Of a DNA stretch of 64,000 bases, positions 24,348 to 36,100 are shown piece after piece. Position numbers and translations under genes: made by a program. The notes under the pieces are model-generated. The model was not told where the DNA came from, made no database searches, and worked only from the letters and a program-made list of their open reading frames with translations. Numbering within the stretch: the first letter of the stretch is position 1; the number at the start of each line of letters is the position of its first letter. This DNA comes from Mastigias papua (lineage: Eukaryota > Cnidaria > Scyphozoa > Rhizostomeae > Mastigiidae): positions 3,355,501 to 3,419,500 of the forward strand of contig OZ025283.1 in NCBI GenBank assembly GCA_964019165.1, written 5' to 3'.

Positions 24348-27300
24348 TTATGTGAGGACTTCACGGTAAACAATATTGTGTGTACGTCTACCAGTTGATG
24401 TGAAGACTTTGAGGCCAGCAAATGATTTTGCTCTGGACACTGCCACATACAACTGACCATGGCTAAACACAGGTTTAGGAAGGTAAACACCAACATACCT
24501 CAATGATTGTCCCTGTGCCTGGTTGATTGTAAGGCAGTATGCAAGTCTGACAGGAAATTGGCACCTGACAATGTTGACTGGCAGAGCAGAATCTTGTGAT
24601 GACAGTGCTATCTTTGGTAGCATGACATACTGACCTCTGTGCTCACTTGTGATGATTTCTGCACATATGACATGTCGCTGCAAGTCCCGTACAATGAGAC
24701 GGGTACCATTACAGAGTCCCTTTTTTGGATTGATGTTACGCAACAAAATGATGGTAGCACCAACCTAACATGATAAACATATGGAAAATAAGGATGGTTT
24801 TTTTCTTGGGATATATAAGATAAAATGGCATATCCTGAATATGATCCAACCATAGATACTACTTGAAAATAAAGTAGCAAAGGTGGATGGAAATACAGAA
24901 CTGTGTGTATCACTCACTATCAGGGATAGTCATAGCTGTCAAAGTAAATAGGAAAGGAATAAGGTGTGCTACATGTGGGAATATTAGTCATGCTAAAGAG
25001 GGAAGTAGGATATTAGATACAATACTGGAGATGTAAATGATAGAAATGTAGACAAATTGTGATAAAAGTATGAAGATAAACAATGACACTAAAAGCTACT
25101 AATACTGTACCTTAAGCTCCAGCTTGTGCTTTGGAAGTCCGCTGGGAGTTTGTGCATTAAGGAACTCCATTGCATATGCTGCTGCTTCCTCTGGATTATC
25201 AGTGACTACTCTGTCTGTACTCAGGTAAGTGTGCACTGGTCCATGGAGTTGCTGTAGAATGAGATCATTGGTGTGATGGGAATTTTCATTCAATGGCGTT
25301 AAGCAACAGCGTTCTGACATGTATGCAGGATCTTGCATGAGATCCACATCACCAGGTTGAAGTGGTGGGTAAACAGAGTTGGTCATGTCTTGCAGTGATT
25401 CTGTCATGATCTCGCCTGGAAGGTTGACTTGATCATTTGCATCATGTGGTTCATCACCTGTGCCAAGTCTGAGAAGCCATTCAGAGAACTGCCTGTATGT
25501 GTCATCTCGAGCGGCTCTCATGTTTGTCACCAGTTGGAATTGATGGAAGTGACGCCACAAGTGTGAATTGATGATGCATTGGCGAACAGTCTGTTCTCTA
25601 CCTGCTCTGGGAACAACTGGGAGAACCTGTCTAAAATCACCACCAATAAACATGAATTTACCCCCAAATGGTCTATCAAGCTGGGTAATATCTCTGAGAA
25701 GGACATCAACAGCCTTTAATGCATTTGCTGGGATAATTGATGCTTCATCCCAGATAAAGATTGTTGTCTCCCTTAGAATGTTAGCTCTGGCACTTTGCCT
25801 TTTTATATTACATGAAGAATTAGGCAATAAAGGAATAGGTATTTGAAATGTGGAGTGTGCAGTTGCTCCATTGATAAGCAATGTGCTGGCAATCCCAGAA
25901 TATGCCATACATTTCACCTTTATTCCCAAAGCCTGAAGGTTGTGAACTACAGTGTTATAAAGAAAGTTCTTACCTGTGCCAGCAGGTCCATCCACAAAGT
26001 AGCAATTCTGATCAGAATTTGTTGTTATGGCATCAACAATGGTGTCATGAATGTGGTGCTGATCAATGTTGAGTTGTTGGAGCATTTGCTCACCCAGCTG
26101 CCTTTCACGAACAATGTCAATGTGTTCATTCTGATTCTGTGGATGGATGAAATTGTGTGGAAGCTGTGGAAGATCAGAAAATTCAAAATTTGAAATTGAC
26201 TTACCATGAACCCTGAGGCATGCATCAATGTTCCAGAGACAGAGGTGAATGTGTCTGTCCTGCAATGTGGCTTCTGGGTCATGGAGTTGGTCATGTCTGA
26301 TGTAATCTTCACACGTAGCTTCTTTGAATTCCTCAAACAGGACTCTGATGTCGGATGGAGTTTGAAACACCATCAATGTCGCAAACAACTGGCGCATTTG
26401 TGAGGGCATGTTCATTACTGAAGCCTCTTGCAAACAGCGCCTGTGTTCGGTGTCATCCTCAAGCAACCCCATTGCTCTTGCTGCATCTTTGAATGTGGCG
26501 CACACCTGAGCATTAACTGTTCTCAGGTCTTCAAATGATGTTACTCCTGTCCGGTGTAGGAGGAGTAAGCAAAGAGCGAATCGCTGTGGATCAGAAGGTT
26601 GAACTTGATAGATTCGACCGATGATTGGTGCAGTTGATCGTCGTCTGCGAGTCCATTTCTTCCCTTGTTGGTTGAAAGTGTAATGCTGAGGAATCTCGTG
26701 GTACAAATATTGACGTGCATTCACATCCTCTTGGTTGAGTTTGAAAAATGCTGTCAATGTTGTGTTTTGCCCACGTTCAAGAGCCCTTTGTTCATTGCCA
26801 TTTCGATAGCAGACATTTTGCTGCAGAGGGAGGTGAACTGCAAGCCGGATGATGGTGTGGCTTTTGTCATGCATCTTGTACTGCATGAGTCTGAAAACTG
26901 CCTGGTGTGGTCCAACATAGCGTGCATTGAGATGCTGCAAAATCTCATCATGGTTGAGATAATTTTGTCTAATTTCGACATGTGCAGCATCATTGCCCTT
27001 GTGGATATACTTGAAAATGTACTTCACACTCCTGACAGTTGTGCAAACCTCCACATTCATATGGCAATTGAACTTCATGAGTAAATGAGGGTTGTATGGT
27101 ACAACCCACGAGTCATTCACTGTGTGGCGACGCAGTTGTGCCCTATGTTGCCCACGTCGTCTGTACAGTGGATATCCATTGACACTGAATTCTGTTTGGA
27201 GCTGGAGAGGTTTTTGGAAGTGTTTTCTGCACTCCCCATTCTCCATGCAGACACAATGAGGGTCCAGTTCACCACAGGGGCCATGCATCATGTGTCTCTT

Positions 27301-29094
27301 CACAGTATCATGGAACTCTGGCTGCAAGTGTGGGTCTGGAATTTCTGCAAATACCAGTCGGTCAACATCTTGTGCCGTTCGTGGTTTGTCAGCATCTGCG
27401 AGAAATAAGACCATGTGTGCATGTGGCAAACCTCTCTTCTGAAACTCAATTGTATACACATATGCAGTCACATGTCCCAGTACATGACTCTCAAGAAGAT
27501 CATGGAGAAGTTCTTTCAGTTTCAAGTGGAAGACACGACTGACAATGTCCGGCCTGTCACTTGCAGTCTGATGTGGGAGTAAATTCTCCTGAATCTCAGG
27601 CCACTTTGGGTTTGCTGTCATTGTGAGGAAAATGTCTGGTTTTCCATGCTTTGTTACGATTGTCATCGCATCTTGGTACTTTTGGTACATGTTTCTTTGA
27701 CTGCCTTCAAAGCTAGATGGTAGGATGACGATGCGGCCTACATTCACATCTTCAGCTTGGGCACATCTGCCTAAATGATCCATCAAGCCTTGGTAGGATT
27801 CAACACGCAGTTGTAGCTGGTGTGCTCTGATGTAGGCTAATTCATTTCCCTCTATTTTTGTGAATGCATCAACCAGATACTGTTGAAGCAATAGACAGGA
27901 AAGATGAATGGTGGAGAAGTTGTCCCGCACAGCAATTCTGAAAGCATAGAACTCATTTAATGTGAGTCGTGCTCTGCGTCTTGCCCCCTGCTGCCGTTCA
28001 TTGGCTACAACATGTCTTTGAATGTTGACACTCCAGCCCATGTCTCCATGGAAGAACAGTAAGGGGTAAGTCAATGGGTCTGCATTTGGTGATGTTGCCT
28101 TGATCTTGACTGTGTTTGGTGCATTGGGTTGAGCAGGATACACTTCAAGATCTCGGTCAGCTGGATTGGGTGCGGCACCATCATTTCCAATATACACTGC
28201 TGCAATCTCTGTTGTGGTGGGATTAGCATATCGCCTGTCTTGAAATGGTCGTGTTGCAATGATCATTTTGACAGGGTGAACAGGCTGATTGTTTGCAGCA
28301 GCAATCTGCCTCTCCCTTTGAAGGATTTGACCCATGTTGTGATATTGCCGTGCATATGGATTGACAGCAAGTAGTTCATCTTGTAGAAGCTGCAGGATTT
28401 GAGGCTGGAGGGTTTGATTGCGTGGATCATTGGTCCTCTGGTGCATTGCTTCATTGGTGTCAAGGATGTACAACTGTGCATACTGCGGTGGCTGACCTTG
28501 TGGAGCTTCTTGTGCAGCTGTGAGATGGTAGGCCTGACCATGAATTGTAACAACTCTTGGTCCCCTACCAGCATGCTCATTCAGTGTTGCATTCCAAGAA
28601 GCCATCGACATCGCAGCATTGTAGTGGCGAATGTTTTCCAAAAAGTGCCGGGAATGTGCTGTGTAACCACTGAAAAGCTCCACAATGTTGTGAGATGGGA
28701 GCTGAATTGGTGGTAAGCTGACTTTTCCCTGGAAACAGCATCTGGTGAAGATGTGTTGTGCATTGCACTCTTCCTGGAAATATTTTGCAGCACAGTGTAG
28801 ACATCTGTTGCTCATGTCACCAAGGCGATGTGGTGCTGGTAACTGGATGGGTATATCGTGAGCAACACCACCATCCTGCAGTAGGGGTGGTTGTTGTGCC
28901 ACCAATGCCACTGGAGGATTTGCAACTGGAACTTGCAGCTGCAAGTGGGCCAGGTTATTCAGTGCAGCAAGTACAGGAGGATTATGATTACGTGGTGCAG
29001 CTTGATTTACTACTTGTCGATGTGCTCGCATGATGTTGCGATTTTGTACCCTTCTCCGTCTGTTATCCACAGTTGCTCGCCGTAACCGTGGCAT
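24348..29094 (-). CDS. Helitron Rep/helicase, copy 1 (two exons, 1466 aa, Walker A altered)
   Basis: The rolling-circle transposase of a Helitron-type element. Exon 1 is 29094-25111 and exon 2 is 24764-24348. The first ATG is at 29094 (A at -3); the frame is open upstream but only from a TTG. Domains in order: a basic N-terminus, a Cys cluster (CLHC...CC, ~98-126), Rep motif FLTMTANPKW (~485), HUH motif GLPHAHMVLFL (~553), tyrosine motif KYIFKYIHKG (~689), then a PIF1-type helicase with GPAGTGKN (~1033), WDEAS Walker B (~1110) and GGDFRQVLP (~1150). The C-terminus in exon 2 has the NQAQGQSL and YVAVSRAKS motifs. Nothing else is broken, but Walker A has Asn (AAC) where Thr/Ser is expected; copy 2 has Thr. 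Length is typical for animal Helitrons. Confidence 0.92.
24765..25110 (-). other. Intron in Rep/helicase copy 1
   Basis: A 346-bp GT-AG intron: AAG|GTACAG at 25110 and TTAG|GTTGG at 24765. Joining the exons keeps the frame and gives ...ELK|VGATI..., which matches the helicase family across the junction. Copy 2 has an intron of similar size at the same codon (37950-38282), though its sequence is diverged. Confidence 0.88.
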
Positions 29095-29616
29095 AGTGAA
29101 AATAACTGTGCATATGAAAAAATACTCGATAGGAAAGGGGTGCAGGAAGTGAATAGTACTACAAATACTACAACTGGGACACCTCAAAACGCTGGATTTC
29201 AAATTGCCAGTAGCTTAACAACAGAGTACCTACTAATGAAACATCCTATATCAGTAGATGATGAAGCCCTTAGTAAAATCTAATGAGTAACTGTAGACTG
29301 GTTGTGTACTACTATAGGAAAAAGGAGTGTTGATTGTGAACTGCACATGGAGAATACATTGAAGTAAGGTGAGAAACCACTCTGAAATAAGACTGTGTCC
29401 ATCAATAAACACCCTAGCAAACAGGATCAATCTCAGATAAACCTATAGGATGCAACCTGGAGTAAATGTGTATACTGAGAATACTGTAAGAATAAATCTG
29501 CGTGAATACAATAGTTGCCAATCAGCAAAAAAACAAAAGTGAAGAACAACTGATCTGATAGTAAAGGTAAATATATGAGTAAACACAATTACAGTCTATA
29601 TGAACTACTCAGTATA
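29095..29616. other. 5' flank of Rep/helicase copy 1
   Basis: An AT-rich sequence between the start codon and the 453-bp array. No acceptor or promoter could be assigned with confidence, and no coding frame is supported. Confidence 0.3.
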
Positions 29617-31755
29617 GTCCACAGTTGAACATACCAGGATACTACATACATATGAATATCTAATGTAATGTTCTAAGACATACACTTGCCCAGTAATAAC
29701 AGAAGTAAAGGTGTAGTGAATAAAGACAAAAAAGAAAAGTGAGCACTTACACAAAATAAATGCAAAATATAAAGCACTGCGAAGAGTTTGTTAGGTCTTC
29801 GGAACAGGAATACAAAAATCTGTGAGGAAGAAAAGATAAATACAACATAAATGAAACTCATGAAAAGGACAGCAGGAATGATTACAAAGTATACAGTAGT
29901 TGTGACAGTCAATGGCCTACAGTGCCATATGAAATTGGGTAATATCATGTAGTGATCAAGAAATAGTCATGGAAGAAACCCCTGTCAAAAATAAAGTCAA
30001 AAACACACCAATGTAATAAACACTAAGTGAAGAATGGGAAAATGGGTGACAAAACACAATTACTAAATGTAGTCCACAGTTGAACATATCAGGATACTAC
30101 ATACATATGAATATCTAATGTAATGATCTAAGACATACACTTGCCCAGTAATAACAGAAGTAAAGGTGTAGTGAATAAAGACAATAAAGAAATGTGAGCA
30201 CTTACACAAAATAAATGCAAAATATAAAGCACTGCGAAGAGTTGTTAGGTCTTTGGAATAGGAATAAAAATCTGTCAGGAAGAAAAGATAAATACAACAA
30301 AAATGACAATCATGAAAAGGACAGCAGGATTGATTACAAAGTATACAGTAGTTGTGACAGTCAATGGCCTACAGTGCCATATGAAATTGGGTAATATCAT
30401 GTAGTGATCAAGAAATAGTCATGGAAGAAACCCCCTGTCAAAAATAAAGTCAAAAACACACCAATGTAATAAACACTAAGTGAAGAATGGGAAAATGGGT
30501 GACAAAATACAATTACTAAATGTAGTCTACAGTTGAACATATCAGGATACTACATACATATGAATATCTAATGTAATGTTCTAAGACATACACTTGCCCA
30601 GTAATAACAGAAGTAAAGGTGTAGTGAATAAAGACAATAAAGAAATGTGAGCACTTACACAAAATAAATGCAAAATATAAAGCACTGCGAAGAGTTGTTA
30701 GGTCTTCGGAATAGGAATAAAAATCTGTGAGGAAGAAAAGATAAATACAACAAAAATGAAACTCATGAAAAAGACAGCAGGAATGATTACAAAGTACACA
30801 GTAGTTGTGACAGTCAATGGCCTACAGTGCCATATGAAATTGGGTAATATCATGTAGTGATCAAGAAATAGTCATGTAAGAAACCCCCTGTCAAAAATAA
30901 AGTCAGAAACACACCAATGTAATAAACACTAAGTGAAGAATGGGAAAATGGGTGACAAAATACAATTACTAAATGTAGTCCACAGTTGAACATATCAGGA
31001 TACTACATACATATGAATATCTAATGTAATGGTCTAAGACATACACTTGCCCAGTAATAACAGAAGTAAAGGTGCAGTGAATACAGACAATAAAGAAATG
31101 TGAGCACTTACACAAAATAAATGCAAAATATAAAGCACTGCGAAGAGTTGTTAGGTCCTCGGAATAGGAATAAAAATCTGTGAGGAAGAAAAGATAAATA
31201 CAACAAAAATGAAACTCATGAAAAGGACAGCAGGAATGATTACAAAGTATACAGTAGTTGTGACAGTCAATGGCCTACAGTGCTATATGAAAGTGGGTAA
31301 TATCATGTAGTGATCAAGAAATAGTCATGGAAGAAACCCCCTGTCAAAAATAAAGTCAAAAACACACCAATGTAATAAACACTAAGTGAAGAATGGGAAA
31401 ATGGGTGACAAAATACAATTACTAAATGTAGTCCACAGTTGAACATATCAGGATACTACATACATATGAATATCTAATGTAATGATCTAAGACATACACT
31501 TGCCTAGTAATAACAGAAGTAAAGGTGTAGTGAATAAAGACAATAAAGAAATGTGAGCACTTACACAAAATAAATGCAAAATATAAAGCACTGCGAAGAG
31601 TTTGTTAGGTCTTCGGAATAGGAATAAAAATCTGTGAGGAAGAAAAGATAAATACAACAAAAATGAAAATCATGAAAAGGACAGCAGGAATGATTACAAA
31701 GTATACATTAGTTGTGACAGTCAATGGCCTACAGTGGCATATGAATTTGGGTAAT
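29617..31755. repeat. 453-bp tandem array, about 4.7 copies
   Basis: Copies start at gtccacagttgaacat near 29617, 30072, 30525, 30978 and 31431. The spacing is 455, 453, 453 and 453, and the last copy is cut at about 31755. Copies differ by only a few bases each, so the array is young or homogenised. It sits 5' of the Rep/helicase gene inside the foldback. There is no coding content; the small frame at 29673-29948 occurs only in the first copy. Confidence 0.93.
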
Positions 31756-31780
31756 ACGAGCCAAGTTCATCTAGTCTTTA

Positions 31781-31820
31781 ACCTGCGCTAGGCTATGGGG
31801 CTTTAGAAGATGAAAAAGAA
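31781..31820 (+). repeat. 40-bp direct repeat flanking the cargo, right copy
   Basis: Identical to 23512-23551. It is followed directly by the rest of the hinge (tgtccaaaag) and then the right arm, so the right side preserves the original foldback centre. Confidence 0.9.
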
Positions 31821-31829
31821 TGTCCAAAA

Positions 31830-32115
31830 GCCCCATAGCCTAGCGCAGGTATCCGAGCATTTTTGCACAACTTTTTCTCTCAAATTTTAATCGAGTTGTC
31901 CATTGCAAAGGCCAGATGTCACACGCTCCAATGACGTCATCTTCTCTTGATCCTATGCGAGCTTTTTCATCCATGCTCATCGATAATGCGGACCATGCAA
32001 CCTGGATGGGGCACTGCGTTAGTCTTTCCAAGGCTAATTTGCAAATTGATTTTGACAGGGCCAATGGGTAACTGGGGTAGGGGAGCCCGCGTCTAGCAGG
32101 CTATCAAAAAAAACC
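31830..32115 (-). repeat. Right foldback arm of the composite
   Basis: It runs from gccccatagcctagcgcagg outward to agcccgc-gtcta-gcaggctatc and ends in AAAAAAAACC, followed by CTAG (32117-32120). One base of the mini-hairpin stem is mismatched (GCAGGC), as in hairpin 2. The CRE-type word has decayed to TGACGTCATC. Confidence 0.85.
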
Positions 32116-32120
32116 GCTAG

Positions 32121-35100
32121 TCTCCAGTATATAAATATAGTAATTAAGTAGCACAAATGGTTGTTACAATAAACTACTAAAGGAAGCACATTATGTATAG
32201 TCTATAGCATCATTCATTATCATCTAGGAAGTAAAGTAGGCTATATGCAATAACACTACCTCAGAATTGTATAGTCTAAGTGTTCAAAAGTAAAATACTA
32301 TTCCTTTGTAATCCTACAGCATACTCAAAGGTCACAATACTATGGGCCAAAATCATGTAAGTGAATGCTAAACTTTTGTCAAGAACATTTAGTAGTAACT
32401 TGTAAGAGTAAGTGATAAAATTTAGAGATTGCATCATCACATAAAATTTAAAACAATAGTTATGTATTAGATTGGAGGGGGGCTTTATATTTCTATTGAA
32501 TACAATACAAATAAGGGTGCTAGCTGTAACTAATACAAAACTTTAACCACATATCACCACATGTAGAATGATATATGAAAAGTGATAATGCTAGTAGTAA
32601 CAACTGATATCTGAAAGTGATACAGGCTAGTGAAAAAATCATCCAGGGAGGCAATCAAGTATAGTACTGCTACAACTCTGGTCTAAGGACATCAAGTAGG
32701 CACACCCAGCAATCACTGTCAAACTGCTATAATATTTAGGTTGAGGCATTCAAGTAGGTGTTTTGACATGGCAATGCCTAATGATACTGTATAAGTCAAG
32801 TGCATCAAAGCTGAAGAATATTCCCAAAAGATGGTCTACCATATTCAACAAAGACTTCAAATTCAAAAACTGTGCATGAATGTAGCATAAGCTTGTATAC
32901 ATAATAATCCCTTAGAGCAAGCCCCTTATAATAGTTGATTATGATTAATACTGGTAAGTGAGGTGGGGGCTAGATGGTGGGGCTCCAGGAATAAAGTCTA
33001 CACAATACACATAGGTGTTATCCAAAAATACTTGACCAACAAAAATAATGTTATCATGTGCAGAATGATTATGGAAATCATTAATGGTGTCTATAACAAA
33101 TCATCTCAGCTAGGTACAGAGCTGGTTTGCCAGGAAAAGAACATTTAGTATCAAAGTGCCCACATGCAGATTCAACCAAAACACTAAAATATATAGTGAG
33201 CACAAATAATAGACTGTTGTAAATAAAGAGTGTTAGACTGCGTGAATAAGGTATTTAAGTGTGTTGAATAAAAAGTTAATTTAGAATAGAATATCAGTGT
33301 AAATAAATCAGGAAGGAACTACCCTAAAACGCACGGTACTATACACCATATTATCAGCGAATTAGTATATAAAATATCCGTATAAGGCTTGGCACTTTTA
33401 ACTATAAATACCCCAGTGAATTAGACTACAACGTGTACCTATGGGAATAACCAAGTCATCAGATATGGAGACTGAGGGTAATATGAACCGCCTCTCGAAG
33501 GTTTGGAGAGACTACACTTACTACTTTCCTCAAAATACTGCAAGAAAAGTGAACGGGAAAGAGAGCTATTACAGTCCAATAATCTAACGAATAATTTGAC
33601 CAATATCTTAGCTCCAGCTTACAATGAGTGTATCCTAAAAAGCAAGAGCTAAGCAGAAGTGACTGACAACATCTCAAACGTAAACAAAGCGGCCTAAATA
33701 TTCAGTTATAATTCAGTGAAAATCTCGCGCAAAGACAAAGTACTAACAGCATGCTAAAAGTCATAGTATATCAGTAAATAATATAGTTATCATGTCCTTA
33801 ATATTATACCGAAACGTCCGTAGCAACAAAACGGTAATGTACAGGCGAAAATCAAGCTAACATGATAGGAACTGCCGTGATCATAGGGCCCCCAAGGCAA
33901 TCCTATGGAATCTCCCTCAACACATAGCACTAAATCTCATCTAGCTGGAAGGTAGTGATCATTCTAAACAATACAATCCTGGTAAAACTAAATCGAAACC
34001 CTGTCAATGACATAAGCCACTTACCTTATAGAAAAGAGACGAAATTCCACAAAGAATTGCAAGATATCCATCCACTTTGTAAACACGCCCTCAACTGCAA
34101 ACTTGCGGCCTTGTGTAAACACTATTGTTCGCAAACAAAGGATGAGAGGTGTCTGAGATCGTGATCTCAAGTTGGGAATCCCCTCGCATTTCTATCTACA
34201 ACCTACAACAAAATAAAGAGTGTAAGAATACCAAACTATCATAGGAATACTATTAAGAACATTTAGCAAATGAATTACACACACTATGGACATCTCTGTA
34301 CAAACAAATTTAGATGTTTCTCGACTACTGGCAATGAGAATGAAACACACAGAGCAGTTGCTTCCATGGCTCAACTGAGGGGAATGGAAACTTCTAAAAA
34401 CAGTTAAATTACCTATAAGATGTTACACTCTTATCACAGTCACATAAAAAAATAAAAACCTAGGCCCAACTGAATTCAGAAATGACCAGCAGCCCATGTA
34501 CCACAATTCATAAGGAAACATAATGATGTCCTATCCTATCTATGCACCCATTAAATTCAAGGAATACACATAGCAATCCAGCAAGGAATACAACAGTAAA
34601 CATATAATAAGTATTTCACCACAATGTTGTAAAAGACCCACAGCGATATAGAGAATAAATTCAATCTGATCCGAGAGGAAGTGTAATGGCGAAATAACCC
34701 CGAGGGAAGCTCTAGGAATCTCTGACATGACCTGTTGCAATATTAAACGCGTATATTAGACAGAAAAAATTCAGGCAGTCTAAAAGCAAACCTTATTATG
34801 TTAAAGAAAAGACTCACCTGGTACCAGAGGGACAAAAGTTCGCTTTACTTCACACAGCAAGAGTGAAGAGCATCAATCGTGTTGGAGGGGAACTGTCATG
34901 GCGGAAAATCCCGGATGGAAGCTATTGTAATCTCGCTGACATAAGTGAACATAAGCGTCCAAAATACTTTAGAAGTTACACACAGTGAACAGAGCAAAGA
35001 CAGGCAATCTAAAATCAAACTTAATAGCTTTAGAAAACCACTCACCTGGTAGAAAATACTTACAATAGTTCCTTCCAAGTCAAAGGGCAAACTGTGACAT

Positions 35101-35733
35101 TGAGGGCACTGTCCAAATTAAACGCTACCCGATCGCAATTATCTCCAGTATATCGTCGTGAATTACACACTAAAATAGCAGAGAATATAACTGTAAACTT
35201 CTCCTCTATACTTAATAACAATTTAGTGAAAACAGCAATGTGATTTAGGGAATAGATTAGAAGGGGGTGGGAAGCAACTGTAATGGCGACAGTACAGCAA
35301 GCGAGGTTCGTGGGGTTTCACTGAAAACATTGAAATACATAGCTGATAATAGTAGGCAATGCACACATCCAACGAAGGACTAATTGACACACTCTAATTG
35401 AAATTTTTTGTACAAAAATTGCGACTCACCTGGCAGGAAAAGAACGAAATTCTCCTCGACTTCGCTCTTCAACTGTCATGGCGATAACATCCCCGAGGGT
35501 AGGCATTGGATTCTCGCTCAAAACATGGAAATACATTGCCTAAAACAAAAGAAACCACCGATAGTCCATGCAGGCATTACAGGCAAACATGAAAAATCGA
35601 AAACAGTCACTCACCTGCCATAAAAAAGACGAAATTTCCCATGGACTTAACAATCATCCTCAACCAGTCCGACATGAAACTACACTGAGAGAGGGCTTGC
35701 CTTACGGACGAATACAATGGAGAACAACAGGCA
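32121..35733 (-). repeat. Unit 6, truncated on the right
   Basis: It starts TCTCCAGTATATAAATA directly after CTAG at 32117-32120 and follows unit 5 block by block. Similarity stops near 35733 (after gagaacaacaggc), so the octamer and TAGTATATAGAGA terminus is missing. The island at 34073-34160 is intact. Confidence 0.82.
34018..35622 (-). other. Exon-like modules with splice donors, unit 6
   Basis: Donors lie near 34022 (AAG|GTAAGT), 34811, 35040, 35425 and 35608; all keep GT. The module above 35425 reads MTVEERSRGEFRSFPA in phase 2. The module above 35040 opens MPFDLEGTIVSIFYQ in phase 0, whereas its homologue near 3025 is open only in another frame. Conserved DNA does not therefore mean conserved peptide in every module. 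Confidence 0.45.
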
Positions 35734-36100
35734 ACCCCCTCACCAGCTGACAATACGATTTACTCACAAATATTTATCAGAAAGCTAACTAAACCTCAAT
35801 GTGTACACAATTTGCCTTATGGGGAAGGTGTCATTATCGGCTGATGTTTACTGGACAGAAATTATTACTTTTTTGGCATAAGAAAGTGGTCAATAAGAAA
35901 ATAGTGCTCTAAGATGTTGGATAGAGATTGCTTCAATAGTTCCTACTCCTTGCTGCTGACTGAAAATGAAAAATCATTGCATTTATTACGTAGATATTAC
36001 GGGCTCTCTCTGCTTTACATGGGGTTGTACTAGGTGGCAGTATTGGGATTAGAATAGGGACTCTGCAGGTGCGGTTTGTAGGTGTGGTTTTTGGGTGTGA
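35734..36100. other. Spacer between unit 6 and LINE fragment
   Basis: No gene or repeat terminus recognised. A GT-rich patch (gtgcggtttgtaggtgtggt) lies at 36069-36110. Confidence 0.3.

Larger units (their letters stand above)
23180..32115 (-). mobile_element. Composite foldback element carrying a Helitron Rep/helicase gene
   Basis: The left arm (23180-23532) and right arm (31830-32115) are inverted copies of the foldback family seen at 16251-16786. Between them lie the Rep/helicase gene, its 3' flank and a 453-bp tandem array. The right half still contains the foldback hinge. A 40-base stretch of arm end plus hinge is present in direct orientation on both sides of the cargo (23512-23551 and 31781-31820), so the cargo entered at or near the hinge. 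The outer stems of the two arms do not match (TTTAACT left, AAAAAAAACC right), unlike the hairpin junctions. The arrangement recalls Drosophila FB-NOF. Confidence 0.75.

Noticed and set aside
25527..29085. Many frames of 60-140 codons opposite or overlapping Rep/helicase copy 1
   Set aside because: They are shadows of a real 1466-aa gene and have no domains.
28946..29202. Longer start of Rep/helicase at 29202
   Set aside because: That codon is TTG; the first ATG, with A at -3 and a basic N-terminus typical of the family, is at 29094.
29617..31755. CRISPR-like array
   Set aside because: The period is 453 bp with no short conserved repeat plus variable spacers; this is an ordinary tandem array.
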